Positions 41,993 to 49,493 of a DNA stretch of 64,000 nt are shown here, in pieces. The DNA comes from Stutzerimonas stutzeri (lineage in GTDB: Bacteria; Pseudomonadota; Gammaproteobacteria; Pseudomonadales; Pseudomonadaceae): assembly GCF_038561965.1 (NCBI RefSeq), contig NZ_CP139348.1:2604001-2668000 (forward strand). Reading direction: 5' to 3'. Every line of letters starts with the position of its first letter. Position 1 is the stretch's first letter. Made by a program: the position numbers and the translations under genes. Below the pieces are notes generated by a model. That model searched no databases, was not told the DNA's origin, and worked only from the letters and a program-made list of their open reading frames with translations.

Positions 41993-44602
41993 GTGCTTGA
42001 AGCCTATCGCAAACACGTAGAAGAGCGTGCCGCCCAGGGCGTCGTGCCCCAGCCGCTGAACGCCGAGCAAACCGCAGGTCTGGTTGAACTGCTGAAGAAT
42101 CCTCCGGCCGGCGAAGAAGAATTCCTCGTTGATCTGATCACCAACCGCGTCCCTGCTGGCGTCGACGAAGCCGCCTACGTCAAGGCCGGCTTCCTGTCCG
42201 CCCTGGCCAAAGGTGAAGCCTCCTCACCGCTGCTGAGCAAGCAGCGCGCCGTTGAGCTGCTAGGCACCATGCAAGGCGGTTACAACATCGCTACCTTGGT
42301 AGAAATGCTGGACGACAGCGAGCTGGCCGCCGTTGCAGCCGAGCAGCTGAAGCACACTTTGCTGATGTTCGACGCGTTCCATGACGTGGCCGAAAAAGCC
42401 AAAGCCGGTAACGAGCATGCCAAGGCTGTAATGCAGTCCTGGGCCGATGGCGAGTGGTTCACCAACCGCCCGGCTGTTGCCGAGAAGGTCTCCCTCTCCG
42501 TATTCAAGGTGACCGGCGAAACCAACACCGACGATCTGTCGCCCGCTCCCGACGCCTGGTCGCGCCCTGACATTCCGCTGCACGCACTGGCTATGCTGAA
42601 AATGGCCCGCGACGGCATCAACCCGGACGTAGCAGGCTCGGTCGGCCCGATCAAGCAGATGGAAGAGCTGAAAGCCAAGGGCTTCCCGGTTGCCTATGTC
42701 GGCGACGTGGTCGGTACCGGTTCTTCGCGCAAGTCGGCCACCAACTCCGTACTGTGGTTCTTCGGTGACGACATTCCGAACGTACCGAACAAGCGCGCCG
42801 GTGGTTTCTGCTTCGGCACCAAGATCGCCCCGATCTTCTACAACACCATGGAAGACGCTGGTGCACTGCCGATCGAATTCGATTGCAGCAACCTCGCCAT
42901 GGGCGATGTGATCGACGTCTACCCGTACGCCGGCAAGGTTTGCAAGCATGGTACCGATGAAGTCATCACCACCTTCGAACTGAAGACCGAAGTCCTGCTG
43001 GACGAAGTCCGCGCTGGCGGCCGCATTCCGCTGATCATCGGCCGCGGCCTGACCGAGAAGGCCCGCGCTGAAATGGGCTTGGCTCCGTCCACCCTGTTCA
43101 AGAAGCCGGAAGCACCGACCGACAGCGGCAAGGGCTTTACCCTCGCACAGAAGATGGTCGGCCGCGCCTGCGGTCTGACTGAAGGTCTGGGCGTACGTCC
43201 TGGCACTTATTGCGAACCGAAGATGACCACCGTCGGCTCCCAGGACACCACTGGCCCGATGACCCGCGACGAATTGAAGGACCTGGCTTGCCTGGGCTTC
43301 TCTGCCGATCTGGTGATGCAGTCCTTCTGCCACACCGCCGCCTATCCGAAGCCGATCGACGTTAATACCCACCACACCCTGCCGGACTTCATCATGAACC
43401 GCAGCGGCGTGTCGCTGCGTCCGGGTGACGGCATCATCCACAGCTGGCTGAACCGCATGCTGTTGCCCGATACCGTGGGTACCGGTGGCGACTCGCACAC
43501 CCGCTTCCCGATCGGCATCTCCTTCCCGGCCGGCTCCGGCCTGGTTGCCTTCGCGGCCGCCACTGGCGTCATGCCGCTGGACATGCCGGAATCGGTACTG
43601 GTCCGCTTCAAGGGCCAGATGCAGCCCGGTATCACCTTGCGCGACCTGGTCCATGCCATCCCCTACTACGCCATTCAGCAAGGCCTGCTGACTGTCGAGA
43701 AGAAAGGCAAGAAGAACATCTTCTCTGGCCGCATCCTCGAGATCGAAGGTCTGAACCAGCTGACCGTCGAGCAAGCGTTCGAGCTGTCCGACGCCTCCGC
43801 AGAGCGCTCGGCCGCAGGCTGCACCATCAAGCTGCCGGAAGATTCGATTGCCGAATACCTGCGATCCAACATCACCATGCTGCGCTGGATGATCAGCGAA
43901 GGCTACGGTGATGCACGCACTCTGGAGCGCCGCGCTCAAGCGATGGAAGCATGGATCGCCGATCCGAAGTTGCTGGAAGCGGACAAGGACGCCGAATACG
44001 CAGCCGTGATCGAGATCGACCTGGCTGAAGTCAAAGAGCCCGTGCTCTGCGCGCCGAACGACCCGGACGATGCCCGCCTGCTGTCCACCGTAGCTGGCGA
44101 GAAGATCGACGAAGTCTTCATCGGCTCCTGCATGACCAACATCGGCCACTTCCGCGCTGCCGGCAAGCTGCTGGACAAAGTCAAGGGCGGCATCCCGACC
44201 CGCCTGTGGCTGGCTCCGCCGACCAAGATGGATGCTCACCAGCTGACCGAAGAAGGCTACTACGGCATCTACGGCAAGGCTGGCGCACGCATGGAAATGC
44301 CGGGTTGCTCGCTGTGCATGGGTAACCAGGCTCGCGTACAGACCGGTTCGACCGTGGTTTCCACCTCGACCCGTAACTTCCCGAACCGCCTGGGCGACGC
44401 CACCAACGTCTACCTGGCCTCGGCCGAGCTTGCGGCGGTAGCAGCCATCACCGGCAAACTACCGAGCGTCGAGGAGTACATGGGCTACGCGAAGAACATC
44501 GACAGCATGGCTGCCGACATCTATCGCTACCTGTCCTTCGACCAGATCGCCGAGTTCCGCGATGCTGCTGAAAAGGCCAAGATCAAAGTCGTCGAAGTCT
44601 GA
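41993..44602 (+). CDS. acnB: Aconitate hydratase B
   Basis: AcnB is the main TCA-cycle aconitase, a [4Fe-4S] enzyme that also does the hydratase step of the methylcitrate cycle. The 869-residue protein has the HEAT-like N-terminal domain, the swivel domain, FCHTAAYPKP, the cluster cysteines in FIGSCMTNIGHF and PGCSLCMGNQ, and DTVGTGGDSHTRFPIG. The in-frame ATGs at 41975/41978 lack a ribosome binding site; GTG 41993 follows GAGGG at eight bases and gives the usual N-terminus VLEAYRKHVEERAAQG. A very strong terminator ends the gene. Confidence 0.97.
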   Translation: MLEAYRKHVEERAAQGVVPQPLNAEQTAGLVELLKNPPAGEEEFLVDLITNRVPAGVDEAAYVKAGFLSALAKGEASSPLLSKQRAVELLGTMQGGYNIATLVEMLDDSELAAVAAEQLKHTLLMFDAFHDVAEKAKAGNEHAKAVMQSWADGEWFTNRPAVAEKVSLSVFKVTGETNTDDLSPAPDAWSRPDIPLHALAMLKMARDGINPDVAGSVGPIKQMEELKAKGFPVAYVGDVVGTGSSRKSATNSVLWFFGDDIPNVPNKRAGGFCFGTKIAPIFYNTMEDAGALPIEFDCSNLAMGDVIDVYPYAGKVCKHGTDEVITTFELKTEVLLDEVRAGGRIPLIIGRGLTEKARAEMGLAPSTLFKKPEAPTDSGKGFTLAQKMVGRACGLTEGLGVRPGTYCEPKMTTVGSQDTTGPMTRDELKDLACLGFSADLVMQSFCHTAAYPKPIDVNTHHTLPDFIMNRSGVSLRPGDGIIHSWLNRMLLPDTVGTGGDSHTRFPIGISFPAGSGLVAFAAATGVMPLDMPESVLVRFKGQMQPGITLRDLVHAIPYYAIQQGLLTVEKKGKKNIFSGRILEIEGLNQLTVEQAFELSDASAERSAAGCTIKLPEDSIAEYLRSNITMLRWMISEGYGDARTLERRAQAMEAWIADPKLLEADKDAEYAAVIEIDLAEVKEPVLCAPNDPDDARLLSTVAGEKIDEVFIGSCMTNIGHFRAAGKLLDKVKGGIPTRLWLAPPTKMDAHQLTEEGYYGIYGKAGARMEMPGCSLCMGNQARVQTGSTVVSTSTRNFPNRLGDATNVYLASAELAAVAAITGKLPSVEEYMGYAKNIDSMAADIYRYLSFDQIAEFRDAAEKAKIKVVEV

Positions 44603-44620
44603 TGACGCGATAAGGCAATG

Positions 44621-44646
44621 AAAAACCCCGCTTCGGCGGGGTTTTT
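44621..44646 (+). terminator. Terminator of acnB
   Basis: An 11-bp stem AAAAACCCCGC / GCGGGGTTTTT with TTCG loop and a run of eight T, 19 bases past the stop. Confidence 0.95.
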
Positions 44647-44825
44647 TTATGCTTTGGTTTGCTTCTATACCTGCCTATGCAAGTCGCCGAAGTGACGATC
44701 AACGCCCCCCCCGTGTGTTCACTAACAGCAAGCCAGCACTCCCAACGGCGAAGCATCCGGTCATTTACTGTACACCGTGGCGATGAAAGGCACGCAGCAG
44801 AGAAACTGCTTTTCTACGGGCAAAA

Positions 44826-44850
44826 AAAAGCCCGGACTAGCCGGGCTTTT
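44826..44850 (-). terminator. Terminator of oprF
   Basis: A 10-bp stem AAAAGCCCGG / CCGGGCTTTT with a 5-base loop and eight T on the minus strand, 21 bases past the oprF stop. Between the two terminators (44650-44820) I see no gene. Confidence 0.93.
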
Positions 44851-44870
44851 CTAGGAGTAGCTAACTCGGA

Positions 44871-45860
44871 TTACTGAACCTGAGCTTCTACTTCGGCTTC
44901 AACGCGACGATTGATCTGACGACCTTCCTCGGTAGCGTTGTCAGCGACCGGACGGGACTCACCGTAACCTACGGAGTTCACGCGACCACCTTGAACACCG
45001 TATTCGTTGACCAGAACGTTGCGAACTGCTTCGGCACGACGCTCGGACAGACGCTGGTTGTACTGATCAGTACCAACGGAGTCAGTGTGACCTTCAACGG
45101 TGGTGTTGGTCTGCGGGTACTGCTGCATGAAGTCAGCGAGGTTCTTGATATCGCTGTAGCTTTCTTCACGAACGCGCGACTTGTCGAAATCGAACTTGAC
45201 GTCCAGCTCAACACGTACCAGCTCAGGAGCCGGCTCTGGCTCGGTGTCGACGATCGGAGCCGGGGCCGGCTCTGGAGTCGGCTCGACTGCCGCAACCTGG
45301 CGAGCACCGCCACCGAAGTTCAGACCAACACCGACGCCAGCCATCCACTCGCCTTCGTCTGCGTCGATGTTGTACATGCCATCAACGCTGGCTTTAGCAA
45401 AGAAGTTCTCGGTGAAGTAGTACTTCAGACCGGTACCAATGTTTGCAAAGGTGCTGCGATCGCGGCCGCCACGGTCAGCCTGACCGATGCTCTGGTGAGC
45501 CATACCAGCGGACACGTAAGGACGCAGACCGACACCCGGCGCGCCGAAGTGGTAGGCAGCGTCAAGGGAGGTCAGGCTACCCTTGATGTTCTTGTGGCTG
45601 CCATCGTTGACCGGATCCCTGGAGGTCAGGTCATGGTATTCGCCATAGGAAAGACCCAGCGAAACGTCGTCGGTCAGGAAGTAGCTGACGCCAGCGCCGT
45701 AGAGCTCGCCGTCACGCTGCACATCACGCGAGCTATCGGTGAAGTAATGCTTACCGAACGCTTCCACCTCTACGGCACCCTGTCCTTGGGCCAGCGCGCT
45801 AAAAGAAGTGGCGGCAACCATCGAACCGATAACGACGCCTAAGGTGTTTTTAAGTTTCAT
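44871..45860 (-). CDS. oprF: OprF, major outer membrane porin (OmpA family)
   Basis: OprF is the abundant slow porin that also links the outer membrane to peptidoglycan. The 329-residue precursor has a signal peptide (1-24, ending ALAQG), an eight-strand beta-barrel (YFTDSSRDVQRDGELYGAG and on) and a Pro/Glu-rich linker (EPTPEPAPAPIVDTEPEPAP). A C-terminal OmpA-like peptidoglycan domain follows with VEGHTDSVGTDQYNQRLSERRAEAV. No cysteine is present, unlike the P. aeruginosa protein with its two disulfides. It follows sigX by 99 bases, and SigX is known to drive oprF in related species. Confidence 0.96.
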   Translation of the reverse strand: MKLKNTLGVVIGSMVAATSFSALAQGQGAVEVEAFGKHYFTDSSRDVQRDGELYGAGVSYFLTDDVSLGLSYGEYHDLTSRDPVNDGSHKNIKGSLTSLDAAYHFGAPGVGLRPYVSAGMAHQSIGQADRGGRDRSTFANIGTGLKYYFTENFFAKASVDGMYNIDADEGEWMAGVGVGLNFGGGARQVAAVEPTPEPAPAPIVDTEPEPAPELVRVELDVKFDFDKSRVREESYSDIKNLADFMQQYPQTNTTVEGHTDSVGTDQYNQRLSERRAEAVRNVLVNEYGVQGGRVNSVGYGESRPVADNATEEGRQINRRVEAEVEAQVQ

Positions 45861-45959
45861 CCGTAAATCCCCATCTGGTGGTTAGAATCAGAACAATCTA
45901 AGGAAACCGGCTGTCTGTATGCCCAAGCTGTTCGCAAGGTATAAGACAAGTTTCCAGAG

Positions 45960-46550
45960 TTAAGTTTCAGCTGTATCAGAAAAATTTTCGCGCAGCTTGT
46001 CGAGCGCGCGCTTGTAGCGCATCTTCGTCGCGCTTAAACCCATGTGCATAATATCGGCGATTTCCTGAAACTCGAGTTCGGCAACAAAACGCAACACCAA
46101 TATCTCTCGATCAATTGGATTTACATGCACAAGCCAGCGGTCAAGCCCAGCTTTTTCCTCTGTATTCGGCGTTTTCTCGTCGGACGCCTCTTCTAATGGA
46201 TCCAAGCTCAATGCATCGAGCAAACGCCTTTTACGGCGCTCTTTGCGATATTGGGTAATACATTCGTTATAAGTGATGCTATATAGCCAGGTCTTGAATT
46301 TCGATTTGCCCTCGAAGTTTTTCAGGCCATATAGAACCTTAAGCATTACTTCCTGACAGACATCATCGGCGTCTCGCTCGTTTCCCAAATAACGTGCGCA
46401 TACATTGAACAAGGTGCGCTGATATCGGCGCATGAGCTCTTCATAAGCACGCGTAACGTGAAAGAGTTCTACATGCGCATGCTGCACCAGCTCTTCATCG
46501 GTGAGCTGGCGAGGGTCGTAGCGCGATATGGACGTTGGGGGTTTAGTCAA
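45960..46550 (-). CDS. sigX: SigX, ECF sigma factor
   Basis: SigX is an extracytoplasmic-function sigma factor that controls oprF, membrane fluidity and fatty acid genes. The 196-residue protein has region 2 (YEELMRRYQRTLFNVCARYLGNERDADDVCQEVMLKV) and region 4 (REILVLRFVAELEFQEIADIMHMGLSATKMRYKRALDKLRE). It is almost identical in these regions to P. aeruginosa SigX as I remember it. The start is TTG 46550; no better in-frame ATG precedes the conserved part. No anti-sigma gene is adjacent; the cmpX channel lies just upstream, as usual. Confidence 0.94.
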   Translation of the reverse strand: MTKPPTSISRYDPRQLTDEELVQHAHVELFHVTRAYEELMRRYQRTLFNVCARYLGNERDADDVCQEVMLKVLYGLKNFEGKSKFKTWLYSITYNECITQYRKERRKRRLLDALSLDPLEEASDEKTPNTEEKAGLDRWLVHVNPIDREILVLRFVAELEFQEIADIMHMGLSATKMRYKRALDKLRENFSDTAET

Positions 46551-46633
46551 GACGCTTCGAGCCGGCAGTCAAAGTCTCGGCCGCCATTGTTGGAAACCGG
46601 AAAAAGGCGACGTACTTTACCAGAATCCGATGG

Positions 46634-47458
46634 CTAAAGGCTGCCGACCCGCTGTTCGAGCAGGACTTTGTTGGCGACAGACACCAGCTCGCCCTCATCG
46701 GTCAGCAGCAGTGTCTTGACCGTTCCGATCTCTTCAATCTGCCCTTCGATATCCGCCAGACGGACCCGTTGCCCTACTTCATAAAGCTCACGGACATAGA
46801 TGCCGGCCAAAATCTGACTGACCAGTTCGCGGCTACCCAGGCCAAAGGCCAGCGCCACAGCAAGGCCGACAGTAATCAATACGATGGCAATAACGTAATT
46901 GAGGAGCTCGGTTTTGACCTCCAGCTGCCCGATCGCCACCGAGATACTGATGATGATCACCAGGCCCTGCGCGATGCGTGCCAGGCCGTTCGCGTAGTCC
47001 AATCCGACACTTTCTGCGGCGCCACGGACAAGACCACTAAGCAACTGCGCCAGGAGCACGCCAGCCAGCAGGATCAATGCCGCACCGAGCACCTTGGGCA
47101 CGTAGAGGGCCAGCATATCCAGCGTTGCGGATACCCGCTCCAACCCCAGGGATTCGGCCGCCGAAACCAGGAAGATGAGCAGCACGAACCAGTACACCAC
47201 CTTGCCGATCAGAGCCGAGACAGGAATCCTTACCCCTGCACGGCTGAGCAACTTGGTGAGCCCTGTACCAGCCATCAATCGGTCCAGCCCCACTTTGGCA
47301 AGTACTTTGGAGAGCAGCGTGTCGAGAAGCTTGGCCACGATGAAGCCAAGCAGCACAACGACCAGAGCGCCGAATAGCCGGGGAATGAAAGCCGCCACAG
47401 ACGCCCAAATGGAGCTCATAGCCGCCAGAAAGCTTTGGGTCCAGGGATTGAATTCCAT
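46634..47458 (-). CDS. cmpX: CmpX, small mechanosensitive-channel-like membrane protein
   Basis: The 274-residue protein has four or five membrane helices (including FGALVVVLLGFIVAKLLDTLL, VVYWFVLLIFLVSAA and VLGAALILLAGVLLAQLL). An MscS-type segment GLAVALAFGLGSRELVSQILAGIYVREL follows, with a short beta-rich tail ending VLLEQRVGSL. It belongs to the conserved cytoplasmic membrane proteins next to sigX and probably links envelope stress to SigX. ATG 47458 is chosen over the upstream TTG. It is two bases after the crfX stop region, so the two are coupled. Confidence 0.92.
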   Translation of the reverse strand: MEFNPWTQSFLAAMSSIWASVAAFIPRLFGALVVVLLGFIVAKLLDTLLSKVLAKVGLDRLMAGTGLTKLLSRAGVRIPVSALIGKVVYWFVLLIFLVSAAESLGLERVSATLDMLALYVPKVLGAALILLAGVLLAQLLSGLVRGAAESVGLDYANGLARIAQGLVIIISISVAIGQLEVKTELLNYVIAIVLITVGLAVALAFGLGSRELVSQILAGIYVRELYEVGQRVRLADIEGQIEEIGTVKTLLLTDEGELVSVANKVLLEQRVGSL

Positions 47459-47460
47459 GA

Positions 47461-47703
47461 TCAATCTGCCTTATCGAACGAACAGTTAGGTTTTGCGCGG
47501 CGAGAAACTGGAGCTATATGGCCCGAGCCGCTATTGACCGCCATCATCACTGCCTGCAGCCAATGCCCAATCAAGGCGAACAGATCGCCGGCACCGACTT
47601 GGCGGTTGGCCGTTTTCAGAACCCGCCCCAGACAAGCATCGTCATCGTGGACAGAAGGCCTGTTGAGCAGGTCGCGCAGGGACTCTTCAAAGGGATCGCG
47701 CAT
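47461..47703 (-). CDS. crfX: CrfX, small conserved protein of the sigX locus
   Basis: The 80-residue soluble protein begins MRDPFEESLRDLLNRPSVHD and contains DDACLGRVLKTANRQVGAGDLFALIGHW, matching pseudomonad CrfX. Function is unknown. It sits immediately before cmpX in the order cmaX-crfX-cmpX-sigX-oprF and has no transmembrane segment. Confidence 0.92.
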   Translation of the reverse strand: MRDPFEESLRDLLNRPSVHDDDACLGRVLKTANRQVGAGDLFALIGHWLQAVMMAVNSGSGHIAPVSRRAKPNCSFDKAD

Positions 47704-47759
47704 GCAAACCTCGCTAAAGTATGTCGGCTAGACGGCTTATGGTCGGCTGCGAGTCACAT

Positions 47760-48755
47760 TTACAGCCAACGCAGGCGGCGCAGCATCCACCACTGTAGCA
47801 GTGCGACACTGCCGATCAGCAGACAGGCGACGACGAAACCGTACGGAAAGTCAGCACCGGGGATGCCGCCGACATTGATACCTAAAAGCCCCGTCAGGAA
47901 GCTCAACGGCAGGAAAAAGCCGGTAATGATAGCAAGTAGGTACATGGTGCGGTTCATCCGCTCACTGAGCCTACGATGCTCCGACTCAAGCACGAGATTG
48001 ATCCGTTCCCGGACCATGTCGAGCTCTTCCAGATAACGGATGAGCCGGTTACTGAGTTCGTTCCAGTACTCGGTATCGTCCTCGACGAACCAGCTCAGGC
48101 GAGTGCGAGTCAGCTGGCCGTAAAGCTCGCGCTGGGGCAGCAGGAAGCGACGCAGGCTCGCCGCCTGCCTGCGCAACGAGAGCATCGAGTCGTGCTCAGG
48201 GGTATAGCGCTCATTACCTTCAAGCGCTTCCTCTTCGGTATCGATTCGCTCTGAAAGCTGCATGACAAGAGCGTCGACGCGATCGGTCATTGCCTCGGCC
48301 AGGTACAACAGCAACTCGGAAACCGATTTCGGCCCCCGGCGCTCGGAAAGCAACCGGATCACCACTTCAGTCGAACGCAACGGTCTTAGCCGGAGGGAGA
48401 TAACCCGCTGGCGGTCGGCAAAGACACGCAGAGAAACCATATCTTCCGGCTCAGCGTCGGGATTCAGATTCACTCCACGCAGGAACAGGGCCAACCCTTC
48501 CTGCGGCAGCGTCAGCATACGTGGACGCGTGTTCTCCTCGAGCAGCACATCGCAGGCGAAAGGGCTAAGCCCGCTTTGCCTGCGTAGCCACTCACGCGCT
48601 TGCGGCTGGCCGCGATCCCAATGCAGCCAGACACTCTCGTTGGCTGCAAGCTGCAACTCAGCAAGGTCGCTGTAGCCGACCTGTCGCGCGCCACCGCTGC
48701 CGTCTAAAACAAAGGCGTGGATCAGGCCGCAATGCTCGCTTTCGGTTTCCCGCAT
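47760..48755 (-). CDS. cmaX: CmaX, CorA/ZntB-family metal ion transporter
   Basis: The 331-residue protein is a CorA-type transporter. It has a long cytoplasmic alpha/beta N-terminal domain and coiled-coil helices (RMNRTMYLLAIITGF). Two C-terminal membrane helices are joined by GLLGINVGGIPG, which carries the GxN signature (GIN rather than CorA's GMN), as in zinc-exporting ZntB. Family knowledge supports a divalent cation, probably zinc or magnesium. It is the first gene of the sigX locus, 56 bases upstream of crfX. Confidence 0.9.
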   Translation of the reverse strand: MRETESEHCGLIHAFVLDGSGGARQVGYSDLAELQLAANESVWLHWDRGQPQAREWLRRQSGLSPFACDVLLEENTRPRMLTLPQEGLALFLRGVNLNPDAEPEDMVSLRVFADRQRVISLRLRPLRSTEVVIRLLSERRGPKSVSELLLYLAEAMTDRVDALVMQLSERIDTEEEALEGNERYTPEHDSMLSLRRQAASLRRFLLPQRELYGQLTRTRLSWFVEDDTEYWNELSNRLIRYLEELDMVRERINLVLESEHRRLSERMNRTMYLLAIITGFFLPLSFLTGLLGINVGGIPGADFPYGFVVACLLIGSVALLQWWMLRRLRWL

Positions 48756-48782
48756 CTATCCGTTCCGTCGTCGCTCATGAAA

Positions 48783-48801
48783 AGCCCGGCATCGCCGGGC
48801 T
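48783..48801 (-). terminator. Terminator after rraA
   Basis: An 8-bp stem AGCCCGGC / GCCGGGCT with a 3-base loop followed by TTTT on the minus strand, 39 bases past the rraA stop. Confidence 0.8.
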
Positions 48802-48839
48802 GAATTGTAATGACAGGCACAACCGTCAACGCGGAGAGT

Positions 48840-49328
48840 TTACTCCGGCATCGACAGTGGCTCAGGCGAGACGATGATCCCGTTATTGTCGGCATATACG
48901 TATTCGCCCGGACGGAACGTCACGCCGCAAAAGGTCACTGCAACGTTAAGATCACCGATGCCGCGCTTGTCGGTCTTCATCGGGTGGCTGGCCAGCGCCT
49001 GAACGCCTAACTCCGTCTGCGCCAGGACGTCGACGTCACGAACGCAACCGTAGATAACCAGGCCTTCCCAGCCATTGCGTGCGGCTTTCTCGGCGAGCAT
49101 GTCGCCCAGCAGCGCACGACGGAGCGAGCCGCCACCATCGACCACCAGCACCTTGCCGGTTCCATCGGTGTCGACTTGGTCCTTGACCAGCGAGTTGTCT
49201 TCGAAGCACTTGATGGTCACGATCTCTCCACCGAAGGAATCGCGACCACCGAAGTTGCTGAACAGCGGCTCAACGACCTGTACCAGGTCTGGATAGGCAT
49301 CGCACAGATCAGGCGTGACGTATTGCAT
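48840..49328 (-). CDS. rraA: RraA, regulator of ribonuclease E activity
   Basis: RraA binds RNase E and inhibits degradosome activity. The 162-residue protein is a complete RraA/DlpA-fold trimer subunit: TPDLCDAYPDLVQVVEPLF, VKDQVDTDGTGKVLVVDGGGS, LLGDMLAEKAARNGWEGLVIYGCVRD and PGEYVYADNNGIIVS. Note that some relatives are annotated as 4-hydroxy-4-methyl-2-oxoglutarate aldolases; the sequence alone does not separate the two, but length and context next to ppsA match RraA. ATG 49328 has GGAGC upstream. Confidence 0.93.
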   Translation of the reverse strand: MQYVTPDLCDAYPDLVQVVEPLFSNFGGRDSFGGEIVTIKCFEDNSLVKDQVDTDGTGKVLVVDGGGSLRRALLGDMLAEKAARNGWEGLVIYGCVRDVDVLAQTELGVQALASHPMKTDKRGIGDLNVAVTFCGVTFRPGEYVYADNNGIIVSPEPLSMPE

Positions 49329-49452
49329 GGGAAGCTCCTTCTGCTTGGAAATTACAACGACATCCAGCGTACAGTCATCTAGCTGCGCATATTAGCCACT
49401 AGGCGCAAGAGGCGGAACGGGATTGCCGAACGGAACGTTGTGGGCATCAGCA

Positions 49453-49476
49453 AAAACGGGGCTTACGCCCCGTTTT
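49453..49476 (-). terminator. Terminator of ppsA
   Basis: A 10-bp stem AAAACGGGGC / GCCCCGTTTT with a 4-base loop and a T-run on the minus strand, 17 bases past the ppsA stop. Confidence 0.93.
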
Positions 49477-49493
49477 CGTTACCGCTTGATCGA

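Noticed and set aside
42260..44239. 659-residue minus-strand frame opposite acnB
   Set aside because: Antisense shadow of acnB with skewed composition and no recognisable domain.
44740..44790. Possible LexA box near ACTGTACACC
   Set aside because: Only one half-site is present; there is no CAG at the required spacing.
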